This document shows, piece after piece, positions 1 through 9,248 of a stretch of DNA of 64,000 nucleotides (its first letter is position 1; every line of letters begins with the position of its first letter). The notes beneath the pieces are model-generated. The model was given only the letters and a program-made list of their open reading frames with translations. It had not been told where the DNA came from and did no database searches. The stretch comes from Rhabditoides inermis. Taxonomy: Eukaryota; Nematoda; Chromadorea; Rhabditida; Rhabditidae. Both the position numbers and the translations under genes were made by a program. The stretch spans positions 124,001 through 188,000 of the forward strand of contig CAWZYM010000154.1 in assembly GCA_963966185.1 (NCBI GenBank). The letters are read 5' to 3'.

Positions 1-165
1 ACAAGACTTTTCTCTACTTGTATTTGAAATCGTATAGACCTTTTCCCTGTTCACAAGACTTTTCACAAGACTTTTCCCTACTTGTATTTGAAGTCGTATA
101 TACCTTTTCCCTTTTCACAAGACTTTTCTCTACTTGTATTTGAAGTCGTATAGACCTTTACCCTG

Positions 166-229
166 TTCACAAGACTTTTCACAAGACTTTTCCCTACTTG
201 TATTTGAAGTCGTATATTCCTTTTCCCTG
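166..229 (+). repeat. 64-bp monomer variant (12-bp module duplicated)
   Basis: This copy has an extra 12-bp TTCACAAGACTT module, so ACAAGAC appears twice before the pyrimidine tract. Variants of the extra module recur throughout: GACTTTTCACAAGAC, GACTGTTCACAAGAC, GACTCTTCACAAGAC, GACTTTTCTCAAGAC and GACTTTTCAGAAGAC. The junction variant is position-specific within the higher-order repeat, so it can be used to register HOR copies. Confidence 0.9.
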
Positions 230-793
230 TTCACAAGACCTTTCCCTACTTGTATTTTAAGTCGTATAGACCTTTCCCCTTTTCACAAGACTTTTCCCTA
301 CTTGTATTTGAAGTCGTATAGACCTTTTTCCTGTTCACAAGACTTTTCTCTACTTGTGTTTGAAGTCGTATAGACCTTTTCCCTGTTCACAAGACTTTTC
401 ACAAGACTTTTCCCTACTTGTATTTGAAGTCGTATATACCTTTTCCCTGTTCACAAGACTTTTCCCTACTTGTAATTGAAGTCGTATATACCTTTTCCCT
501 GTTCACAAGACTTCTCCCTACTTGTTTTTGAAGTCGTATATACCTTTTCCCTGTTCACAAAACTTTTCCCTACTTGTACTTGAAGTCGTTTAGACCCTTT
601 CCCTGTTCACAAGACTTTTTCCTACTTACTTGTCCTTGAAGTCGTATAGACTTTTTTCCTGTTCACAAGACTGTTCACAAGACTTTTCCCTACTTGTATT
701 CGAAGTCGTACAGACCTTTCCCCTGTTCACACGACTTTTCCCTACTTGTATTTGAAGTCGTACAGACCATTTCCCTGTTCACAAGACTTTTTC

Positions 794-813
794 CTACTTT
801 TTTTTAAAAGTAG
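794..813. repeat. Hairpin monomer, type 1 (8-bp perfect inverted repeat)
   Basis: CTACTTTT, a TTTT loop, then AAAAGTAG form a perfect 8-bp-arm inverted repeat inside a diverged monomer followed by TATAGGCCTG. It is the strongest inverted repeat I saw in the array. Type 1 copies also start at about 4078, 10865, 12293, 15526, 18811, 22770, 33890, 37102 (T9/A3 form), 39709, 42993, 45687 and 48462. Copies at 56408, 57499, 61233 and 62324 carry a G in the right arm. Confidence 0.85.
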
Positions 814-1436
814 TATAGGCCTGTTTCTGTTTACAAGACTTTTCCCTACTTCTTTTCAAGTCGTATAGACCTTTTCCCTGTTCACAAGACTTTTCCCTAC
901 TTGTATTTGAAGTCGTACAGACCATTTCCATGTTCACAAGACTTTTCCCTACTTGTATTTGAAGTCGTACAGACCTTTTCCCTCTTCACAAGACTGTTCA
1001 CAAGACTTTTCCCTACTTATATTTGAAGTCGTATAGACCTTTTCCCTGTTCACAAGACTTTTCCCTACTTATATTTGAAGTCGTACAGACCTTTTTCCTG
1101 TTCACAAGACTGTTCACAAGACTTTTTCCTACTTGTATTTCAAGTCGTATAGACCTTTTTCCTGTTCACAAGACTCTTCACAAGACTTTTCCCTACTTGT
1201 ATTTCAAGTCGTATAGACCTTTTCCCTTTTCACAAGACTTTTCCCTACTTGTATTAGAAGTCGTATAGACTTTTTTCCTGTTCACAAGACTTTTCCCTAC
1301 TTGTATTTGAAGTCGTATAGACCTTTTCCCTTTTTACAAGACTTTTCCCTACTTGTGTTTGAAGTCGTATATACCTTTTCCCTGTTCACAAGACTTTTCC
1401 CTACTTTTATTTGAAGTCGTATAGACCTTTTTTCTG

Positions 1437-1476
1437 TTCCCTACTTGTTTTTGAAGTCGTATAGACCTTTTCCCTG
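1437..1476 (+). repeat. 40-bp monomer variant (12-bp module deleted)
   Basis: The sequence runs from CCTGTT directly into CCCTAC and loses the 12 bp that hold CACAAGAC. It is the reciprocal of the 64-bp form. The same short monomer recurs once per full HOR (near 4717, 11504, 12932, 16165, 19390, 23413, 26023, 28645, 31256 and 40351), and with an extra G near 34583. I do not see it to the right of about 40.4 kb. Confidence 0.88.
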
Positions 1477-2414
1477 TTCACAAGACTTTTATCTATTTAT
1501 ATTTGAAGTCGTATAGACTATTTTCCTGTTCACAAGACTGTTCACAAGACCTTTCCCTACGTGTATTTGAAGTCGTAGAGACCTTTTCCCTTTTCACAAG
1601 ACTTTTCCCTACTTGTACTTGAAGTCGTAAAGACCTTTTCCCTGTTCACAAGACTTTTCCCTACTTATGTTTGAAGTCGTATAGACCTTTTTCCCGGTTC
1701 ACAAAACTTTTCACAAGACGTTTCCCTACTTGTATTTGAAGTCGTAAATACCTTTTTCCTGTTCACAAGACTTTTCCCTATTTGTATTAGAAGTCGTGTA
1801 GACCTTTTTTCTGTTCACAAGACTTTTCCCTACTTGTATTTGAAGTCGTATAGACCTTTTCCCTTTTCACAAGACTTTTCCCTACTTGTACTTGAAGTCG
1901 TATAGACCTTTTCCCTGTTCACAAGACTTTTCCCTACTTCTATTTGGAGTCGTATAGACCTTTTTCCTGTTCACAAGACTCATCCCTGCTTGTATTTAAA
2001 GTCGTATAGACCTTTTTCCTGTTCACAAGACTTTTCTCTACTTGTATTTGAAGTCGTATAGACTTTTTCCCTGTTCACAAGACTTTTCACAAGACTTTTC
2101 CTTACTTGTATTTGAAGTCGTATATACCTTTGCCCTGTTCACAAGACCTTTCCCTACTTGTAGTTTAAGTCATATAGACCTTTTCCCTTTTCACAAGACT
2201 TTTCCCTACTTGTACTTGAAGTCGTATAGACCTTTTCCCTGTTCACAAGACTTTTCCCTACTTGTATTGGAAGTCGTATAGACCTTTTTCCTGTTCACAA
2301 GACTTTTCTCTACTTGTATTTGAAGTCGTATAGACCTTTTCCCTGTTCACAAGACTTTTCTCAAGACTTTTCCCTACTTGTATTTGAAGTCGTATATACC
2401 TTTTCCCTGTTCAC

Positions 2415-2439
2415 AAAATTTTTCCCTACTTGTTTTTTT
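2415..2439. repeat. AT-tract cluster: AAAATTTT plus T7-T10 run
   Basis: One monomer per full HOR reads ACAAAATTTTT, giving the palindrome AAAATTTT, and is followed by a T run of variable length before AAGTCC. The run is T7 here, T8 near 5640, 6474, 7568, 8402, 17165, 20309, 24331, 29567 and 35508, T9 near 13932, and T10 at 27018-27027 and 32251-32260. The pair of T10 alleles fits the 5,233-bp duplication. A type 2 hairpin lies about 100 bp downstream, so the three AT-rich elements form one composite landmark. Confidence 0.82.
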
Positions 2440-2530
2440 AAGTCCTATAGACCTTTTCCCTTTTCACAAGACTTTTCCCTACTTGTATTCGAAGTCGTAC
2501 AGACCATTTCCCTGTTCACAAGACTTTTTC

Positions 2531-2550
2531 CTACTTTTTTTTTAAAGTAG
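2531..2550. repeat. Hairpin monomer, type 2 (7-bp-arm inverted repeat)
   Basis: CTACTTT and AAAGTAG arms surround a T loop of variable length (total T run 8-10) and are followed by TATAAGCCTG. The next monomer carries a 4-bp AAGT duplication (CAAGTAAGTCG). Other copies start at about 5739, 6573, 7667, 8501, 14032, 17264, 24431, 27119, 29664, 32352, 35607 and 41447. The copy at 50573 has the type 2 right flank but four A. The copy near 20408 has lost the AC of the left arm. Confidence 0.82.
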
Positions 2551-3365
2551 TATAAGCCTGTTTCTGTTTACAAGACTTTTCCCTACTTCTTTTCAAGTAA
2601 GTCGTATAGACCTTTTTCCTGTTCACAAGACTTTTCCCTACTTTTATTTGAAGTCGTACAGACCTTTTCCCTCTTCACAAGACTGTTCACAAGACTTTTC
2701 CCTACTTATATTTGAAGTCGTATAGACCTTTTCCCTGTTCACAAGACTTTTCCCTACTTATATTTGAAGTCGTATAGACCTTTTTCCTGTTCACAAGACT
2801 GTTCACAAGACTTTTCCCTACTTGTTTTTCAAGTCGTATAGACCTTTTTCCTGTTCACAAGACTGTTCACAAGACTTTTCCCTACTTGTATTTCAAGTCG
2901 TATAGACCTTTTCCCTTTTCACAAGACTTTTCCCTACTTGTATTAGAAGTCGTATAGACTTTTTTCCTGTTCACAAGACTTTTCCCTACTTGTATTTGAA
3001 GTCGTATAGACCTTTTCCCTTTTTACAAGACTTTTCCCTATTTGTATTTGAAGTCGTATATACCTTTTCCCTGTTCACAAGACTTTTCCCTACTTGTGTT
3101 TTAAGTCGTTTAGACCTTTTCCCTTTTCACAAAACTTTTCCCTACTTGTACTTGAAGTCGTATAGATTTTTTCCCTGTTCACAAGACTTTTCCCTACTTG
3201 TATTTGAAGTCGTATAGACCTTTTTCCTGTTCACAAGACTTTTCTCTACTTGTATTTGAAATCGTATAGACCTTTTCCCTGTTCACAAGACTTTTCACAA
3301 GACTTTTCCCTACTTGTATTTGAAGTCGTATATACCTTTTCCCTTTTCACAAGACTTTTCTCTAC

Positions 3366-5390
3366 TTGTATTTGAAGTCGTATAGACCTTTACCCTGTTC
3401 ACAAGACTTTTCAGAAGACTTTTCCCTACTTGTGTTTGAAGTCGTATATTCCTTTTCCCTGTTCACAAGACCTTTCCCTACTTGTATTTTAAGTCGTATA
3501 GACCTTTTCCCTTTTCACAAGACATTTCCCTACTTGTACTTGAAGTCGTATAGACCTTTTCCCTGTTCACAAGACTTTTCCCTACTTGTATTTGAAGTCG
3601 TATAGACCTTTTTCCTGTTCACAAGACTTTTCTCTACTTGTGTTTGAAGTCGTATAGACCTTTTCCCTGTTCACAAGACTTTTCACAAGACTTTTCCCTA
3701 CTTGTATTTGAAGTCGTATATACCTTTTCCCTGTTCACAAGACTTTTCCCTACTTGTAATTGAAGTCGTATATACCTTTTCCCTGTTCACAAGACTTCTC
3801 CCTACTTGTTTTTGAAGTCGTATATACCTTTTCCTTGTTCACAAGACTTTTCCCTACTTGTACTTGAAGTCGTTTAGACCCTTTCCCTGTTCACAAGACT
3901 TTTTCCTACTTACTTGTCCTTGAAGTCGTATAGACTTTTTTCCTGTTCACAAGACTGTTCACAAGACTTTTCCCTACTTGTATTCGAAGTCGTACAGACC
4001 TTTCCCCTGTTCACACGACTTTTCCCTACTTGTATTTGAAGTCGTACAGACCATTTCCCTGTTCACAAGACTTTTTCCTACTTTTTTTTAAAAGTAGTAT
4101 AGGCCTGTTTCTGTTTACAAGACTTTTCCCTACTTCTTTTCAAGTCGTATAGATCTTTTTCCTGTTCACAAGACTTTTCCCTACTTGTATTTGAAGTCGT
4201 ACAGACCATTTCCATGTTCACAAGACTTTTCCCTACTTGTATTTGAAGTCGTACAGACCTTTTCCCTCTTCACAAGACTGTTCACAAGACTTTTCCCTAC
4301 TTATTTTTGAAGTCGTATAGACCTTTTCCCTGTTCACAAGACTTTTCCCTACTTATATTTGAAGTCGTACAGACCTTTTTCCTGTTCACAAGACTGTTCA
4401 CAAGACTTTTTCCTACTTGTATTTCAAGTCGTATAGACCTTTTTCCTGTTCACAAGACTCTTCACAAGACTTTTCCCTACTTGTATTTCAAGTCGTATAG
4501 ACCTTTTCCCTTTTCACAAGACTTTTCCCTACTTGTATTAGAAGTCGTATAGACTTTTTTCCTGTTCACAAGACTTTTCCCTACTTGTATTTGAAGTCGT
4601 ATAGACCTTTTCCCTTTTTACAAGACTTTTCCCTACTTGTGTTTGAAGTCGTATATACCTTTTCCCTGTTCACAAGACTTTTCCCTACTTTTATTTGAAG
4701 TCGTATAGACCTTTTTCCTGTTCCCTACTTGTTTTTGAAGTCGTATAGACCTTTTCCCTGTTCACAAGACTTTTATCTATTTATATTTGAAGTCGTATAG
4801 ACTATTTTCCTGTTCACAAGACTGTTCACAAGACCTTTTGAAGTCGTATAGACCTTTTCCCTTTTCACAAGACTTTTCCCTACTTGTACTTGAAGTCGTA
4901 AAGACCTTTTCCCTGTTCACAAGACTTTTCCCTACTTATGTTTGAAGTCGTATAGATTTTTTTCCCGGTTCACAAGACTTTTCACAAGACGTTTCCCTAC
5001 TTGTATTTGAAGTCGTAAATACCTTTTTCCTGTTCACAAGACTTTTCCCTATTTGTATTAGAAGTCGTGTAGACCTTTTTTCTGTTCACAAGACTTTTCC
5101 CTACTTGTATTTGAAGTCGTATAGACCTTTTCCCTTTTCACAAGACTTTTCCCTACTTGTACTTGAAGTCGTATAGACCTTTTCCCTGTTCACAAGACTT
5201 TTCCCTACTTCTATTTGGAGTCGTATAGACCTTTTTCCTGTTCACAAGACTCATCCCTGCTTGTATTTAAAGTCGTATAGACCTTTTTCCTGTTCACAAG
5301 ACTTTTCTCTACTTGTATTTGAAGTCGTATAGACCTTTGCCCTGTTCACAAGACCTTTCCCTACTTGTAGTTTAAGTCATATAGACCTTT
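3366..5390. repeat. HOR copy 2, partial
   Basis: This repeats copy 1 at offsets that change stepwise: 3,232 at the start, 3,284 at the 40-bp monomer (one extra 52-bp monomer near 3.5 kb), 3,271 after the 13-bp deletion near 4831, and 3,207 after loss of a 64-bp monomer near 5330. The copy then runs into the local amplification beginning around 5.39 kb. The steps show that whole monomers are the usual unit of gain and loss. Confidence 0.8.
4813..4863 (+). repeat. Monomer variant with 13-bp deletion
   Basis: Here GACC runs through TTTT straight into GAAGTCG. Paralogous copies at about 1550, 11617, 13045, 16280, 26131 and 31366 keep the intervening bases, including an unusual TACGTG. The deleted form is seen at about 4831, 19501, 23523, 28758 and 34696. 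Its alternation with the long form shows that two HOR haplotypes are interspersed within one array. Confidence 0.82.
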
Positions 5391-8300
5391 TCCCTTTTCA
5401 CAAGACTTTTCCCTACTTGTACTTGAAGTCGTATAGACCTTTTCCCTGTTCACAAGACTTTTCCCTACTTGTATTGGAAGTCGTATAGACCTTTTTCCTG
5501 TTCACAAGACTTTTCTCTACTTGTATTTGAAGTCGTATAGACCTTTTCCCTGTTCACAAGACTTTTCTCAAGACTTTTCCCTACTTGTATTTGAAGTCGT
5601 ATATACCTTTTCCCTGTTCACAAAATTTTTCCCTACTTGTTTTTTTTAAGTCCTATAGACCTTTTCCCTTTTCACAAGACTTTTCCCTACTTGTATTCGA
5701 AGTCGTACAGACCATTTCCCTGTTCACAAGACTTTTTCCTACTTTTTTTTTTAAAGTAGTATAAGCCTGTTTCTGTTTACAAGACTTTTCCCTACTTCTT
5801 TTCAAGTAAGTCGTATAGACCTTTTTCCTGTTCACAAGACTTTTCCCTACTTTTATTTGAAGTCGTACAGACCTTTTCCCTCTTCACAAGACTGTTCACA
5901 AGACTTTTCCCTACTTATATTTGAAGTCGTATAGACCTTTTCCCTGTTCACAAGACTTTTCCCTACTTATATTTGAAGTCGTATAGACCTTTTTCCTGTT
6001 CACAAGACTGTTCACAAGACTTTTCCCTACTTGTTTTTCAAGTCGTATAGACCTTTTTCCTGTTCACAAGACTGTTCACAAGACTTTTCCCTACTTGTAT
6101 TTCAAGTCGTATAGACCTTTTCCCTTTTCACAAGACTTTTCCCTACTTGTATTAGAAGTCGTATAGACTTTTTTCCTGTTCACAAGACTTTTCCCTACTT
6201 GTATTTGAAGTCGTATAGACCTTTTCCCTTTTTACAAGACTTTTTCCTATTTGTATTTGAAGTCGTATATACCTTTTCCCTGTTCACAAGACTTTTCCCT
6301 ACTTGTGTTTTAAGTCGTTTAGACCTTTTCCCTTTTCACAAGACTTTTCTCTACTTGTATTTGAAGTCGTATAGACCTTTTCCCTGTTCACAAGACTTTT
6401 CTCAAGACTTTTCCCTACTTGTATTTGAAGTCGTATATACCTTTTCCCTGTTCACAAAATTTTTCCCTACTTGTTTTTTTTAAGTCCTATAGACCTTTTC
6501 CCTTTTCACAAGACTTTTCCCTACTTGTATTCGAAGTCGTACAGACCATTTCCCTGTTCACAAGACTTTTTCCTACTTTTTTTTTTAAAGTAGTATAAGC
6601 CTGTTTCTGTTTACAAGACTTTTCCCTACTTCTTTTCAAGTAAGTCGTATAGACCTTTTTCCTGTTCACAAGACTTTTCCCTACTTTTATTTGAAGTCGT
6701 ACAGACCTTTTCCCTCTTCACAAGACTGTTCACAAGACTTTTCCCTACTTATATTTGAAGTCGTATAGACCTTTTCCCTGTTCACAAGACTTTTCCCTAC
6801 TTATATTTGAAGTCGTATAGACCTTTTTCCTGTTCACAAGACTGTTCACAAGACTTTTCCCTACTTGTTTTTCAAGTCGTATAGACCTTTTTCCTGTTCA
6901 CAAGACTGTTCACAAGACTTTTCCCTACTTGTATTTCAAGTCGTATAGACCTTTTCCCTTTTCACAAGACTTTTCCCTACTTGTATTAGAAGTCGTATAG
7001 ACTTTTTTCCTGTTCACAAGACTTTTCCCTACTTGTATTTGAAGTCGTATAGACCTTTTCCCTTTTTACAAGACTTTTTCCTATTTGTATTTGAAGTCGT
7101 ATATACCTTTTCCCTGTTCACAAGACTTTTCCCTACTTGTGTTTTAAGTCGTTTAGACCTTTTCCCTTTTCACAAGACTTTTCCCTACTTGTACTTGAAG
7201 TCGTATAGACCTTTTCCCTGTTCACAAGACTTTTCCCTACTTGTATTTGAAGTCGTATAGACCTTTTTCCTGTTCACAAGACTTTTCTCTACTTGTATTT
7301 GAAATCGTATAGACCTTTTCCCTTTTCACAAGACTTTTCCCTACTTGTACTTGAAGTCGTATAGACCTTTTCCCTGTTCACAAGACTTTTCCCTACTTGT
7401 ATTGGAAGTCGTATAGACCTTTTTCCTGTTCACAAGACTTTTCTCTACTTGTATTTGAAGTCGTATAGACCTTTTCCCTGTTCACAAGACTTTTCTCAAG
7501 ACTTTTCCCTACTTGTATTTGAAGTCGTATATACCTTTTCCCTGTTCACAAAATTTTTCCCTACTTGTTTTTTTTAAGTCCTATAGACCTTTTCCCTTTT
7601 CACAAGACTTTTCCCTACTTGTATTCGAAGTCGTACAGACCATTTCCCTGTTCACAAGACTTTTTCCTACTTTTTTTTTTAAAGTAGTATAAGCCTGTTT
7701 CTGTTTACAAGACTTTTCCCTACTTCTTTTCAAGTAAGTCGTATAGACCTTTTTCCTGTTCACAAGACTTTTCCCTACTTTTATTTGAAGTCGTACAGAC
7801 CTTTTCCCTCTTCACAAGACTGTTCACAAGACTTTTCCCTACTTATATTTGAAGTCGTATAGACCTTTTCCCTGTTCACAAGACTTTTCCCTACTTATAT
7901 TTGAAGTCGTATAGACCTTTTTCCTGTTCACAAGACTGTTCACAAGACTTTTCCCTACTTGTTTTTCAAGTCGTATAGACCTTTTTCCTGTTCACAAGAC
8001 TGTTCACAAGACTTTTCCCTACTTGTATTTCAAGTCGTATAGACCTTTTCCCTTTTCACAAGACTTTTCCCTACTTGTATTAGAAGTCGTATAGACTTTT
8101 TTCCTGTTCACAAGACTTTTCCCTACTTGTATTTGAAGTCGTATAGACCTTTTCCCTTTTTACAAGACTTTTTCCTATTTGTATTTGAAGTCGTATATAC
8201 CTTTTCCCTGTTCACAAGACTTTTCCCTACTTGTGTTTTAAGTCGTTTAGACCTTTTCCCTTTTCACAAGACTTTTCTCTACTTGTATTTGAAGTCGTAT

Positions 8301-9248
8301 AGACCTTTTCCCTGTTCACAAGACTTTTCTCAAGACTTTTCCCTACTTGTATTTGAAGTCGTATATACCTTTTCCCTGTTCACAAAATTTTTCCCTACTT
8401 GTTTTTTTTAAGTCCTATAGACCTTTTCCCTTTTCACAAGACTTTTCCCTACTTGTATTCGAAGTCGTACAGACCATTTCCCTGTTCACAAGACTTTTTC
8501 CTACTTTTTTTTTTAAAGTAGTATAAGCCTGTTTCTGTTTACAAGACTTTTCCCTACTTCTTTTCAAGTAAGTCGTATAGACCTTTTTCCTGTTCACAAG
8601 ACTTTTCCCTACTTTTATTTGAAGTCGTACAGACCTTTTCCCTCTTCACAAGACTGTTCACAAGACTTTTCCCTACTTATATTTGAAGTCGTATAGACCT
8701 TTTCCCTGTTCACAAGACTTTTCCCTACTTATATTTGAAGTCGTATAGACCTTTTTCCTGTTCACAAGACTGTTCACAAGACTTTTCCCTACTTGTTTTT
8801 CAAGTCGTATAGACCTTTTTCCTGTTCACAAGACTGTTCACAAGACTTTTCCCTACTTGTATTTCAAGTCGTATAGACCTTTTCCCTTTTCACAAGACTT
8901 TTCCCTACTTGTATTAGAAGTCGTATAGACTTTTTTCCTGTTCACAAGACTTTTCCCTACTTGTATTTGAAGTCGTATAGACCTTTTCCCTTTTTACAAG
9001 ACTTTTTCCTATTTGTATTTGAAGTCGTATATACCTTTTCCCTGTTCACAAGACTTTTCCCTACTTGTGTTTTAAGTCGTTTAGACCTTTTCCCTTTTCA
9101 CAAGACTTTTCCCTACTTGTACTTGAAGTCGTATAGACCTTTTCCCTGTTCACAAGACTTTTCCCTACTTGTATTTGAAGTCGTATAGACCTTTTTCCTG
9201 TTCACAAGACTTTTCTCTACTTGTATTTGAAATCGTATAGACCTTTTC
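5390..9248. repeat. 1,928-bp tandem duplication (two copies)
   Basis: About 5390-7320 is repeated at about 7321-9248. Landmarks match at a constant 1,928-bp offset: type 2 hairpin 5739/7667 and 6573/8501, and the marker monomer TTTTTCCTATTTG 7073/9001. By eye the copies look identical or nearly so. The left junction near 7308-7320 joins a GAAATCGTATAG monomer to CCTTTTCCCTTTTC. Each copy contains the nested 834-bp duplication. Confidence 0.85.
5507..7174. repeat. 834-bp tandem duplication nested in the 1,928-bp unit
   Basis: About 5507-6340 is repeated at 6341-7174. The AAAATTTT/T8 cluster, the type 2 hairpin (5739 and 6573) and the CAAGTAAGTCG monomer all recur 834 bp apart. The pair occurs again at 7435-9102 inside the second 1,928-bp copy (hairpins at 7667 and 8501). 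The 834-bp event therefore came first and was then copied. 1,928 = 834 + 1,094, and 1,094 - 834 = 260 = five monomers. Confidence 0.82.

Larger units (their letters stand above)
134..3365. repeat. Higher-order repeat copy 1 (3,232 bp)
   Basis: This unit begins at the monomer containing ACCTTTACCCTG and ends where that monomer recurs. Marker order: CTTACTTGTCC (about 620), type 1 hairpin (794), 40-bp monomer (1437), TTTATCTATTT (about 1487), TACGTG monomer (about 1557), CCCGGTTC (about 1693), CTCATCCCTGC (about 1979), AAAATTTT/T7 (2415), type 2 hairpin (2531), CAAGTAAGTCG (about 2594), GATTTTTTCCC (about 3164). The same order recurs in the other full copies. The phase is arbitrary. Confidence 0.87.

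Noticed and set aside
794..813. Hairpin plus T run as a bacterial-type intrinsic terminator
   Set aside because: The stem is A/T-rich with the T run inside the arms and loop, there is no upstream gene, and the context is a eukaryotic satellite.
5653..5835. Minus-strand open frames of 60 codons (also at 6487, 7581 and 8415) and 92 codons at 34350-34628
   Set aside because: They begin at GTG or similar inside the monomer, repeat with the duplications, and show no domain, signal or codon pattern. The 34350-34628 frame is lengthened only by the suspicious small-indel region.
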